Below are positions 1 through 9,358 of a stretch of DNA of 44,459 nt, piece by piece. A program made the position numbers and the translations under genes. Under the pieces are notes generated by a model that saw only the letters and a program-made list of their open reading frames with translations, ran no database searches and was not told where the DNA came from. Origin of the DNA: Rodentolepis nana (taxonomy: Eukaryota; Platyhelminthes; Cestoda; Cyclophyllidea; Hymenolepididae); assembly GCA_900617975.1 (NCBI GenBank), contig UZAE01012369.1:1-44459 (forward strand), written 5' to 3'. Position 1 is the stretch's first letter. Every line of letters begins with the position of its first letter.

Positions 1-312
1 TGCCTCAACGTGGTGCACACTAGGCAACGTATACTCATTCGACAAAAAGGTCTATTAACCGGCAGTTGACTTCTGACTCCAAACCACCACCACTCCAGTG
101 TATGTCATATTCGACTACTTTCGCGGTACTCACCTCACCCTTTTTCTACCTTTGTGTCTGTCTCTTTTACATCGTTGAATCACTCTTCTGTCTCCCCCCC
201 CCCAGACTTTTTTCCACTTTGATGTTCCTTCTTCTCTGTGAAGCCTGAAGTCAACTAAAGGGCTAATGATAACTATCAAAATGCCTGCCATTTGATATAA
301 ATAAAATAAATG
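1..312 (+). mobile_element. SINE-like retroposon copy 1 (cut by window start)
   Basis: A member of a roughly 315-base family; here + means the (AAAT)n tail is at the right. The full family consensus begins near GGGGTGTGCGATAGACTTACC and ends with a hairpin (ATCAAA...TTTGAT) followed by an (AAAT)n tail. This copy lacks the first bases because the window starts inside it, and it ends at ATAAATAAAATAAAT near 312. Confidence 0.8.
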
Positions 313-1254
313 ATTCTATGGTGTTGATCCCACTTTATACTTCTAAAGTACAGTCGCCTTAGATTCGGTAAGAGGGAAAAGGAAGCATTTTATTAACTCG
401 TTAAAGCTTTCATCTGGATACACCTGAAGCTGAAGGCGACATAGGGAGAACATGGGAGAACCTATCACTCTGGGAAATAAATTACGACATCACGACTTTG
501 AATTTTTCAGCTTTACATCAATGCGTTATCGGAGTTCATTGCCCATAGCCTCTAACCGATCAAATTTCAATGAAGAGCCATGAAGATAGTAACCAAAGTA
601 ATTTATTTAATAACAGTATTCAAAACAATCATTGAATCATTTGACTTACGCCTAGTGCCCCACATTTTTGGGTTAAATCAAAAAATGTGCTGTACCCCAA
701 GAACCCGGGAAATTTACATGATTATTAATGTGGTGTTAATTTTAAATTTTATAATAACACAGAGTTATCTGCTAATTCAACTCGAAAGTTATGATATTAA
801 TGCTCACTGGCAAGGGAAAGAGAAAAGTTGATCGTATCGAAGATAAGTCAGTTTTCAACACTTTCTCAATTGTATCATATGATAAGCATCCACAAATTGA
901 TTTGTGGGGCTGACCAATCAATTCTCGAATTGTCAAAATCAACATGTCTACAGTCAACCATTTTCTTCAACATCGCACCAAGCAATGTCATCCAGATAGT
1001 AGCGTTATGTGCCCCAGAACCTCAGTTGGTTGAAGCCAAAATGTTAAATTCCTGAAAAAGCTAATCGCCCCACTAAGCTATTTGTCGTTTAAGTTATTCC
1101 TTTCGGATTAACTTCATGTTTGCGTCTAATTAGCATTATCAATTTTAAAGTTGCGTGAAAAATGGCAAAAAATGTTTAATATTTACTTTAAAAAATATTA
1201 ATATAATAATAATTGTGCGTAGTCCCTTGGGGTGTGAGACATGAGTATTCTCCC
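313..1254. other. Unique sequence with weak exon-like traces
   Basis: AT-rich sequence without a clear gene. A good acceptor (GAATTTTTCAG, ending at 511) precedes a 14-codon open stretch. At about 1001-1056 the frame reads QIVALCAPEPQLVEAKML, reminiscent of the PDS5 segment ICALCAKDPVKERRA, but no donor follows and a stop comes soon after. Confidence 0.2.
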
Positions 1255-1523
1255 CACGTTTTCCAAAAAAAAATATGAAGGCGAAATCATGAGTAAAGTA
1301 TCAATTTGAATTTGATTTGACTAAGCCCTAAGCACTAACGTTACTTCTCCGAAATTCCCGTGATAAACGACTACGAGGACGAGAGTTTTGAGGGCACAAC
1401 AGTTATTTATTTATTTATTTATTTCAAATGGCAGGCGTTTTGATAGTTATCATTAGCCCTTTAGTTGACTTCAGGCTTCACAGGGGGAAGGAACATCAAA
1501 GTAACAGAAAGTCGGGGAGGGGG
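1255..1523. repeat. Perfect 269-base duplicate of 5233-5501, ends at N
   Basis: Every base I compared is identical to 5233-5501 (offset 3978), and the N follows at once at 1524. The partner starts immediately after the N at 5232. This pattern is an unmerged contig overlap, not a biological repeat. Confidence 0.85.
1402..1523 (-). mobile_element. SINE-like retroposon copy 2 (truncated at assembly gap)
   Basis: The tail side and 3' half of the element, cut by the N at 1524. It is the duplicate of the start of copy 8 (5380-5671), so it is probably the same genomic copy counted twice. Confidence 0.8.
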
Positions 1524-1545
1524 NAGTCTCTTCACCTGTTATCAG

Positions 1546-1601
1546 ATGGCTGATGATACATCCATTAAGGCCATTCAGGAGCTTCTAAAAGTGCAATTTA
1601 T
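1546..1601 (+). CDS. Candidate PDS5-like exon
   Basis: A 56-base open segment between a good acceptor (CCTGTTATCAG) and a consensus donor (TTTAT|GTAAGT). It encodes ADDTSIKAIQELLKVQF, which resembles PDS5 shortly after the region of the 4463-4602 exon (an acidic stretch, then AIRAGLELLKVLSF in vertebrates). It therefore belongs downstream of those exons although it lies upstream here, one reason to suspect the pieces are out of order. The exon is short and the match could be chance. Confidence 0.3.
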
Positions 1602-1950
1602 GTAAGTTCGATTCGTCTTTTTTGTCGATCATTACATAATCAGAAATAAATGTCATTTAATCATCCATTCTGCTCTAAGGGTGGCCACTTTTATGATGGT
1701 TATACTTTTATTGAATAAACCATTTAAGCATGTTTGTAAAACTTCGATTGAGTTTAAAATATAGGGGATACGTTAGGTGGTCGACATTGGTTAATGTGCT
1801 CAGGTATATTGGTTAGTGGATAAGGACTTGATCTAGTGGTTGTTCATTTGTAGTGGGTAGATTCAGAGGTATTCTATGATTTATGGTCTAAACAAACGCT
1901 ATTGAAATCTTCCAGATAAGAGATGTAATGGAAAGGCATGGAAACCCATT
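1602..1950. other. Non-coding stretch after the 1546-1601 candidate exon
   Basis: Starts with a consensus donor (GTAAGT), consistent with an intron. A possible acceptor (ATCTTCCAG, ending at 1917) precedes a short open stretch into which copy 3 is inserted; no protein is recognised. Confidence 0.3.
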
Positions 1951-2294
1951 GGAAGGAAGGATATTTATTTATATCAAATGGCAGGCGTCTTGATGGTTAT
2001 CATTAGCCCTTTAGTTGACTTCAGGCTTCACAGAGGGGAGGAGAAACATCAAAGTGAAAGAAAGTCGAGAAGGGGGGGGGCAGAAGAGTATTTCAAAGAC
2101 GAGGGTAGAAAAGGTAGAAAAAGTGTGAGGTGAGTACTGTGAAAGTAGTCGAATATGACATACAGTGGGATCATGGTAGCTTGAAGTCAGAAGTCAACTA
2201 CTGGTTAATAGACATTTTTACCGCATTTGTATACGTTGCCCAGGGTGCACCACGTGGAGTTAAGTCTATCGCACACCCCTGGAAGGAAGGATAT
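1951..2294 (-). mobile_element. SINE-like retroposon copy 3 with 14-base target-site duplication
   Basis: The element is about 1965-2280, flanked by the perfect direct repeat GGAAGGAAGGATAT at 1951-1964 and 2281-2294. This is the clearest proof that the family moves by target-primed insertion. The 5' end of the element abuts the right duplication with no truncation. Confidence 0.9.
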
Positions 2295-2850
2295 AAAGAT
2301 ACAGCAGGTAATCTTAATTGGTAAAAGGTGCGGCGGTGCTACTGTAGTGGTTACTCCTATGTTAAGCAGCGTTGAACTGTTGTTAAGTGCACATTTTTGT
2401 TGGAAAAGTTTTTCAGTGCTTTCTGCATGCTCACTTTGATCTGCGTATTGCTTCAGTATTGACTTGCATGGTTGGCTGCTTAGCCTACTTCCAATTCTTC
2501 AGTAGCAACGGTCTTGTCGTAACTTTATTTGCAGTGACCATGTTTTTTATCTCGTTCAGAGATCCACCATAGCAATGAGTTCCTCTTTGATTTGAATTCA
2601 TGAAATTTTAAATGGTCAAAAATTAGTCTTTTTCCTTAATTGTATGTCTATAGAAGGGGTTTCGATCTTCTATCCAGACATCTTGTAGAGAACCAATCTG
2701 CAATTATGTCTGATTTGGAAAATACAGTTCGGTCTAGATTTAATTGGATATAGGCTTTTATTTTGGTAAGTTGATATGATTCTTGAACCATGAATTTCAA
2801 TCATTTTTGAAACTAGACTCAGATTCCTGCAATTAGAGACCACTGTAAAT
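2295..2850. other. Unassigned sequence between copies 3 and 4
   Basis: No recognisable gene. A 61-codon plus-strand open frame (2387-2572) is hydrophobic and looks fortuitous. Confidence 0.3.
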
Positions 2851-3176
2851 AATTTATTTATATCAAATGGCAGGCGTTTTGATAGCTATCATTAGCCATT
2901 TAGATGACTCCAGGCTTCACAGAGGGAAGGTTCATCAAAATAGAAGAAATTGGAGGGGTGGGGTACAGAAGAGAGATTCACAGATGTAAAAGAGGCAGAC
3001 AGACACAAAGGTAGAGAAAAAGGTAAGGTGAGTGCTGTGAAAGTAGTCGAATATGGCATACAGTGGGGTGATGGTAGTTTGAAGTCAGAGGTCAACTGCC
3101 GGTTAATAGACTTTTTTGCCGTATGTGTATACGTTGCCCAGGGTGCACCACGTGGAGGTAAGTCTATCGCACACCC
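2851..3176 (-). mobile_element. SINE-like retroposon copy 4
   Basis: A full-length copy. From 2916 onward it is identical to copy 6 (3970-4230), and the identity runs 30 bases beyond the element to 3206, just before the N at 3207. The first 65 bases differ at several positions. Confidence 0.85.
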
Positions 3177-3206
3177 TTAGAGTCAGATAAATTATAAAAT
3201 ATGCAT
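2916..3206. repeat. Perfect 291-base duplicate of 3970-4260, ends at N
   Basis: Identical at offset 1054, including 30 bases of non-repeat flank (3177-3206 = 4231-4260). The left limit is a mismatch inside the retroposon and the right limit is the N at 3207. Probably an assembly path that entered one retroposon copy and left through another. Confidence 0.8.
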
Positions 3207-3207
3207 N

Positions 3208-3643
3208 ATGTAGCAGGATCCTCATTTTTATAAATAAGTTCCAGAGGGTTGCTGTTTAGCATGTCTTCGATTTCCTTTCCAACTATATTTGTATCCTTGT
3301 AGCCCCATCTAGTGGAATGGGCGTTGAAGTCTCCTAATACTATAGTTTTGTGTGAGATGTTCAGAAAGTCAAAGTTGAGACAATTCTGGGGTGAATTATG
3401 GACTGCATATACCTTGAAGTGATTTTGACATTTCCAAACATTTAATCTGATTATTTCGCACATGTCTTGTGTCGAGCCCATACTCTTGATTTGATCGTAG
3501 TGTGAGGTGAGGCCTTCTTTTGCTCCAGTCACAATGCCACTTGCAACTTGCCGGTATTTAAGGTTTGCTTGCATGATCGTAGAAATGTCTATTTCATATA
3601 TATGTACGATTTTCTGGTTTCGGATCTTTTTGTCCTGTGACAT
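3208..3643 (-). pseudogene. Broken non-LTR retrotransposon, AP-endonuclease domain fragment
   Basis: The minus-strand frame contains VLGDFNAHSTRWGY, the signature of the endonuclease/exonuclease/phosphatase domain of non-LTR retrotransposons (GDFNAH-x-x-WG type, as in jockey, I and CR1 relatives), where the Asp and Asn are catalytic. Upstream residues fit the preceding beta strand (FKVYAVHNSPQN). In active elements this domain nicks target DNA to prime reverse transcription. Only about 145 residues remain: the fragment is cut at N 3207, and no reverse transcriptase frame is seen nearby. It is a dead remnant or is truncated by the assembly break. Confidence 0.7.
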
Positions 3644-3740
3644 CCTTCCAGCATTCTACCGAAGGATGTATGGTAGTTGTGATTCGCCCTGATGAGGGTG
3701 ATTTCTCTTAGAGCTTCTTTTCAATCTAATCATAAAAAAC

Positions 3741-3829
3741 TGAAGTCGAATGCTGAGTAATTGACATTTTTGCTTATGAATATACGTTGTCCTGGGTGTA
3801 TCACGTGGAGGTAAGTCTTTCGCTCACCC
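3741..3829 (-). mobile_element. SINE-like retroposon copy 5, diverged fragment
   Basis: Only the 5' end of the element remains (the antisense reads TATACGTTG, then CACGTGGAGGTAAGTCTTTCGC). More diverged than the other copies and lacking the tail, so an old remnant. Confidence 0.65.
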
Positions 3830-3904
3830 AGTGAGATAGCTATACTAAGGTTACTTGTTTAACTTTCATAATTTTCAACAATAGCTTGATATTACTATTG
3901 GAAT

Positions 3905-4230
3905 AATTTATTTATTTCAAATGGCGGGCTTTTTGATAGCAATCATTAGCCATTTAGCTGACTTCGGGGTTCACAGAGGGAAGGTTCATCAAAATAGAAG
4001 AAATTGGAGGGGTGGGGTACAGAAGAGAGATTCACAGATGTAAAAGAGGCAGACAGACACAAAGGTAGAGAAAAAGGTAAGGTGAGTGCTGTGAAAGTAG
4101 TCGAATATGGCATACAGTGGGGTGATGGTAGTTTGAAGTCAGAGGTCAACTGCCGGTTAATAGACTTTTTTGCCGTATGTGTATACGTTGCCCAGGGTGC
4201 ACCACGTGGAGGTAAGTCTATCGCACACCC
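3905..4230 (-). mobile_element. SINE-like retroposon copy 6
   Basis: A full-length antisense copy directly upstream (43 bases) of the PDS5-like exon at 4273. It places a consensus donor (GAG|GTAAGT, near 4210) in the preceding intron on the gene's strand. Confidence 0.85.
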
Positions 4231-4272
4231 TTAGAGTCAGATAAATTATAAAATATGCATTATTGGCTTTAG

Positions 4273-4382
4273 AGGATCGGCCTATGTGCGAGATGTTCTT
4301 CGTATACTCGTCGAACATCAGGGCAAGCGAATCACGGGTCGATCGAATGCTGAATTGATTCGGATTATTCAGAAGCTCTCAA
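4273..4382 (+). CDS. PDS5-like cohesin regulator, internal exon (partial gene)
   Basis: Resembles the HEAT-repeat region of PDS5, the cohesin-associated factor that controls sister-chromatid cohesion in the nucleus. After the acceptor GGCTTTAG the exon reads one spare base, 36 codons and one spare base, to a weak donor (TCAA|GTAATT). Motifs VRDVLRILVEH and AELIRIIQKLS align with the PDS5 stretch VKDLLDLI and the helix before the NLPDPGKAQ motif. The phase fits the next exon across an 80-base intron. The flanking exons are not in this piece, which is bounded by N at 3207 and 5232. Similarity is judged from memory, and any HEAT-like helical repeat could look alike. Confidence 0.55.
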
Positions 4383-4462
4383 GTAATTTTTCTCTCTCTC
4401 TGGACTTTTTATTTCACTTTACTTTTTAGCTTTATAATTTTGCGCTATTTTCTTGGTGGTAG

Positions 4463-4602
4463 GTCTGCTGCCAAAGCCGGACAAGTCAGCTGATCATTTG
4501 AAGAAATTCTTTAATGGAGTTCATTTGGATCGTGGGCTGAGAAACAGTGTTTGCCAGCTCTTTCACCTCAGGTGTTCTTCAAACGTTGCCGCTCAATGCA
4601 TG
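4463..4602 (+). CDS. PDS5-like cohesin regulator, next internal exon
   Basis: The acceptor TGGTGGTAG ends at 4462. Two bases complete the split Ser codon, then 46 codons run to ATG|GTGCGT (4602/4603). LLPKPDKSADHLKKFF matches the PDS5 motif NLPDPGKAQDFMKKF position by position, and the following CSSNVAAQC matches the Cys-containing CSCKQAEGC. An earlier donor (CTCAG|GTGTTC, 4571) is possible, but the homology continues past it. A (TAG)n microsatellite follows at once. This is the best evidence that a PDS5 homologue lies here. Confidence 0.6.
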
Positions 4603-5001
4603 GTGCGTAGTAGTAGTAGTAGTAGTAGTCCTTGTTTGATAATAATCTCTCGTTTCACGTGAACCTCTCAGACTTGAGGGGGTCTATTTTGGGGAGTAAA
4701 TATCCTGCTTTATCGCGTTGTTTTTGGGAATATAATATTTGACACTACTAGTATGTAATAGTCTTCCAGCTTGATTTTTCGTTGCTAATCATTATTATTT
4801 GAATCTGTGTAAAATCAATTGCTTTGTAAGCGTCACTTAGAAAAATGCGCAGTATGTATAATTTGACTATTCATTTCTTTCATTACAATACTGCCTTGAA
4901 TACTTCTGTATGGAAGCTCCACCCGCCTCCCCCCCCCTCTTTTCTTTATTAAAAAATCGCAAGATTTCATATCCACCCGTAGTTGATCTCTAGCAATGGT
5001 C
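4603..5001. other. Probable intron sequence after the PDS5-like exon
   Basis: Begins with a (TAG)n run (4607-4628). AT-rich, with a short C tract near 4932. I see no further exon. Confidence 0.3.
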
Positions 5002-5231
5002 TTATTTATATCAAATGGCAGGCGTTTTGATGGCTATCATTAGCTCTGTAGGTGACTTCAGGCCTCACAGAGGAGAAGAAATATCAAAGCGAAAACGATT
5101 TGAGAGGGGGGGGGGGACAGAAGAGTGTTTCAAAGATGTAAGAGAGAGACACAAAAGTAGTAAAAAGATGAGGTGAGTACTGTGGAAATAGTCGAATATG
5201 ACATACAGTGGGGTGATGGTAGTTGGAAGCC
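5002..5231 (-). mobile_element. SINE-like retroposon copy 7 (cut by assembly gap)
   Basis: The tail and most of the body are present; the 5' end is lost at the N at 5232. It contains the family's G-rich run and the TCGAATATGACATACAGTGG block. Confidence 0.8.
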
Positions 5232-5367
5232 NCACGTTTTCCAAAAAAAAATATGAAGGCGAAATCATGAGTAAAGTATCAATTTGAATTTGATTTGACT
5301 AAGCCCTAAGCACTAACGTTACTTCTCCGAAATTCCCGTGATAAACGACTACGAGGACGAGAGTTTT

Positions 5368-5683
5368 GAGGGCACAACAGTTATTTATTTATTTATTTAT
5401 TTCAAATGGCAGGCGTTTTGATAGTTATCATTAGCCCTTTAGTTGACTTCAGGCTTCACAGGGGGAAGGAACATCAAAGTAACAGAAAGTCGGGGAGGGG
5501 GGTGGGGAACAGAAGAGTGATTTACAGATGTAAAGAGACAGACATGAAGGCAGAGAAAAGGTAGGATGAGTACTGTGCCAGAAGTCAATCGCCAGTTAAT
5601 AGACATTTTTGCCGTATGAGTATACGTTGCCCAGGGTGCACCACGTGGAGGTAAGTCTTTCACGCACCCCTGAGAGCACAACA
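5368..5683 (-). mobile_element. SINE-like retroposon copy 8 with target-site duplication
   Basis: The element is about 5380-5671, with an internal deletion of some 45 bases. It is flanked by GAGGGCACAACA (5368-5379) and GAGAGCACAACA (5672-5683), 11 of 12 identical. The intact duplication shows that 5233 onward is the correct continuation of the sequence ending at 1523. Confidence 0.85.
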
Positions 5684-6021
5684 TAATTTTCAGTTAGTGA
5701 TGACAAAGTGCTTGAATTCAAATAAATTGAGCGCGTATTGGTGTCTAGACAGATTAGTGCAGATTTGTTGTCAGAAAGCAAACAAAATGGGATTGAGAGC
5801 GTAATCTTTTCTAAAATTTAATTATGTGTTGAAGCAATGCCTCATCCCTATTTGCCAGACTCGCAAAATTTTTATCAAATACAATTTGAGCCTTTGAGAT
5901 CTTGAAATGAACAATAATGAAATGACATTTAAGTTGATACATTTTTCATGCTTTGCCTTGAGTTCAACTTGGGCGAACTCTTTTATGTTCTACTTCCACA
6001 CGGTGTTCTTCGGCATTTTAG

Positions 6022-6083
6022 GAAAGGAAGACCCACCAACCAATCAGAATCATCTTCCAAAAACCCTGTGACGCACCCTGAAG
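6022..6083 (+). CDS. Candidate internal exon, A-T-hook-like KGRP motif
   Basis: A 62-base segment between CGGCATTTTAG and GAAG|GTCAGC. It is open as one base, 20 codons and one base, including KGRPTNQSESSSKNP. Its exit phase (1) matches the acceptor at 6664/6665, where two bases complete a Glu codon. If the joined exon is PDS5-like, this lies just before it. The motif is too short to identify. Confidence 0.25.
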
Positions 6084-6664
6084 GTCAGCATTTAACGAAT
6101 TTTACCTTTGACGTAATTAGTAGCCTAACTAAAAAGTTCGAAGTAAATAAGATTCATAGCTCGAATTTATATCTCATTACTCCTCCCTTCGTCTGTGTTT
6201 TGTCTTTCCATTATTAATTACCATTATCCAGATGGAGTAACTTTAGCAATTTTTTAAAAAGAGAAAACGTATTGAGAATGGGATGTAACTTTCCACTCCA
6301 TTCAAACATTAATTACATGAATCTATTCAGGGTCAAGCGGAAATAGCTGTGTTTGATTGGTGGTCAGGAAAATATGTGTTTTACTGAAAATATCTCTTAG
6401 TCAATTCTTTGGCAGTGAAATACGAAATTGCCTAGAGTTACTTTCTGGTTAGTGAGTATTGCAGTGACAGTTTCAATCATTTATTCTAAATCCGAAGATT
6501 GAACTTGCCATCCAGAACGCCGGAAGACTGAATATTGAAGCGGACGACATAGTGATTAATAAACACAAAATTCAAAGTAACGCGATTTGAGGCTGAGTGA
6601 ATTTTTTATAATGCCTAGCATTCCTCTCTACTTCAAATTGACAAATTCCTTTATACCCTACTAG

Positions 6665-6828
6665 AAATGACTGATCTTTCGAAAGTAGTTAAGTGCCTCC
6701 CACAATTGGAATTGCTTTCAATTTTGAAGTACTTTACTGTGGATAAGGAAATCGACATGTTTCCATCGAAACGGCTTCTGGAGCATCAAAAGATGTTTAA
6801 CATCCATATCTTCAAATATTATGAATTG
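6665..6828 (+). CDS. Candidate internal exon, helical, possibly PDS5-like
   Basis: After CCCTACTAG the segment reads two bases plus 54 codons to TTG|GTAAAT. The peptide includes LSKVVKCLPQLELLSILKYF and ends IHIFKYYEL. The spacing of hydrophobic residues and the LP pair resemble the late HEAT region of PDS5 (SLLPEYVVPYTIHLL through CLWFVLEIL). Codon use and length look coding. Identification is tentative; it could belong to another helical-repeat protein. Confidence 0.35.
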
Positions 6829-6910
6829 GTAAATTATTCAGTATAACTAATGGATAGACAATTGGTATCAAGTAAGGAAGTAATAAATAATGGTTAATAA
6901 ATAAATCAGT

Positions 6911-7234
6911 GTGGTGCACGATAGACTAACCTTCATTCGGGGCTACCTGGGCAACGTATACTCATACTGCAAAAAAAGTCTACAAACTGACAGTTGACTT
7001 CTGACTTCAAACTATCATGACCCTACTGTATGTCATATTCGACCACTTTCACAGTACTCACCTTACCTTTTTTCTACCTTTGTGTTTTTCTCTTTCACAT
7101 CTTTGATACACTCATCTGTTCCCCCCTCTCGACATTTTGTGACTTTGACCTTCATTCCCTCTGTAGAGCCCGTAGTCAACAGAGGGGCTAATAAAAATTA
7201 TCACAAAGCTAGCCATTTGATATATAATTAAATA
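6911..7234 (+). mobile_element. SINE-like retroposon copy 9
   Basis: A full-length but diverged copy, from GTGGTGCACGATAGACTAACC to the AT-rich tail. The 3' hairpin is degraded (ATTATCACAAAGCTAG). The target-site duplication is unclear in the AT-rich flanks. Confidence 0.75.
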
Positions 7235-9358
7235 ACTATAACTTTAATAAACAAGTTATATGGAGGAATAAAAAAAATATTTCATTTTTGATTATGCATG
7301 GTTCTTAAATATAAGGAGTAATTAAGAAAATCTTCAGAGGGAAATTCGAAACGGTGCATTATTGCTAGAATCGATTGTATGATGTTTACCAGATAGACAT
7401 CGGAAGATTGGTTGAAACGGCAAATTACCATATTTCACGAAGCGCATCTTGCCCTCTTTTTCCATCCTCAAAGAAGTTGACACGAGAAGCGCAGCTGCTA
7501 CTTATTTAAGAGTTCAGAGAAAAGCAAAACGAAGCAGCACTTCACTACAAAAGCTCATACTTTAGAGGAGGGGGTGGTGGGGAGGAGGAGGAGGGATGGG
7601 GAAGAAGATGAGTTTGTTGGAGTGCAGGGTGGGATATAAGTGGAATCAAAATTAATGGGACTGGCAGACAGGTGCAGGAGATTCTCGAAGGTGTATGTGT
7701 GTGTGTGTGTGTGCGCGCGTTTTGATGATACCAATTACTACCGCCAGTTTTCAAATACCAGTCTCTCCACCTACTTTGATATGCGTTTTAACCCCACCCC
7801 ATGTCAACCTAACTCATAAATCTTCAGAAACCGTTGATGACTGGTGTGTTTTTGGTAGTCATTATCATCAACCCCAAGATCGGACGAAAGAGATGTCTCA
7901 ATTTCTGTGAGTGGGATTTGTACAATTCTTTCGCCAACTCCAATTTATTATTCTTAAATTTAATTAACGCGTAATACGTATTAATAATGTAAGTACTCAC
8001 CAGAAACTTTGCTTAGTAGTCAATTGAATATTTTGTCGAATACGACTCAGCAAGAGTACATTTTAAGTAGTTAATTATTTTGTCATTGAATTGAGTGCTT
8101 TATTGTAATTCTTTTGAGTTGGAGCTAGCATAAAATGATCAAATGCGCAATTCAAATTGCCAAAGTGTTGTGTGTGGGACCACCCAAAATGATCAAACGC
8201 GAATGTCGGCAAATGTCGAGTCAGAAATCACTCGAATCGCCTTCAACCCACCCTTCCTTCCTCACACTCGCACCATATGCTGATGTGAACTTCATTACTG
8301 TCGGTTTAAATTGAGTTATTTTGTGCTCAAGCCCTGGAATATGAATGCTCATAAAATAAGGTCAAATTGACAGCTTGGTTAGATTAGATGACGAACTCAT
8401 TGGCTTAATTGAGGTCATTCGGGAGTGACTTTTTAGGCAAATATTTGAAGTCGCGCTTTTTATATTTCCCATAAATCAAAAGAATTCAAGTTCCAATCAT
8501 CAGGGCATTACGCAGACTGTCCTAAAAATTATATATTCCTTTACAATATAATCTAATCGTTATTGATTGGAAGGCTGATTATTTCCAAACATTAATGCCC
8601 CCCCCCTCCATTTCCAAATAGAAAGCTGAAATGCTGTTATCGACTTCGCTGGTCTTATCTACTTCTTCATGGCTGTAAGATGACAGTAGTGAAGCCACCA
8701 TTCATTTAAATCGATGATATTTACTCAATTTAATTTATTATCTGCTAAATCAAGGCTATTGTGAGTTGGTACATTTTGGTATTATAAAGTGCCTTGTTTC
8801 CTTTATGAGAAAATGTACATTTCAATGCTTCAAAATGACTAAACGCTTAAAACCTACGGAGCTCGGGGGTAAGGATACTACTTTTGTTAATCTCATAGGT
8901 ATGATGAATGGTGTAAGATAAATGGCAATATAATAATATCCATTCAAAATACTACAGGTTCAGAGCAGAAAGGCAAATAAGTTTGAATACTACCACGCCA
9001 AAGATGACCTCGTGCACACTTCGCCAAAAGTCCATTCATTCATTAAACAGCGAGGTATCATGAACATGTAAAGGTTGGGATTCGTCTCATGCGTAATGGT
9101 CACTTTGTGCCCTTCTCTCAAGGTAGAAATTAAAAGATCACTGCCCTTCGGTCCACACGCACAGTCTCATTGGTGGACAGTAACACTTGCTAATTCCATT
9201 CGAATAAGTGGGAGGGTGAAACGTGAAGAACGTGTAAGAACGACTTTGTCAGAGTTTTCATCACATTGAAGAAATAACTGAAAGGTAAAGTAGAATGGGC
9301 GTTGAATTCCGTCGACTGCAATCTGGCTGTTTTTATTCCATATTATAATTTTGAAACA
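7235..9358. other. Non-coding stretch with GT microsatellite and short direct repeats
   Basis: Contains a (TG)n(CG)n run at 7691-7720 and a 16-base direct repeat (8132-8147 and 8186-8201). No gene recognised; open frames are short and lack splice or homology support. Confidence 0.4.
7691..7720. repeat. GT/GC dinucleotide microsatellite
   Basis: About nine TG units followed by CGCGCG. Confidence 0.8.

Larger units (their letters stand above)
5684..6910. other. Region holding the two candidate exons at 6022 and 6665
   Basis: Outside those candidates the sequence is AT-rich. An open stretch near 6498-6550 (IELAIQNAGRLNIEADD) looks coding but lacks convincing splice sites. Confidence 0.25.

Noticed and set aside
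1..312. Hammerhead ribozyme core in the retroposon, as in some flatworm elements
   Set aside because: No CTGATGA plus GAAA core was found in either orientation of the consensus.
1918..2308. Exon interrupted by retroposon copy 3 (acceptor ATCTTCCAG, donor CAG|GTAATC, frame open if the insert is removed)
   Set aside because: Only about 20 codons, no homology, and its phase does not fit the candidate exon at 1546-1601.
2387..2572. Hydrophobic 61-codon frame with faint similarity to PDS5 N-terminal helices
   Set aside because: The resemblance is limited to hydrophobic spacing and no splice sites bound it.
2892..3180. Open frames of 60-76 codons repeated in several places on both strands
   Set aside because: They lie inside retroposon copies, recur only because the repeat does, and lose frame in diverged copies.
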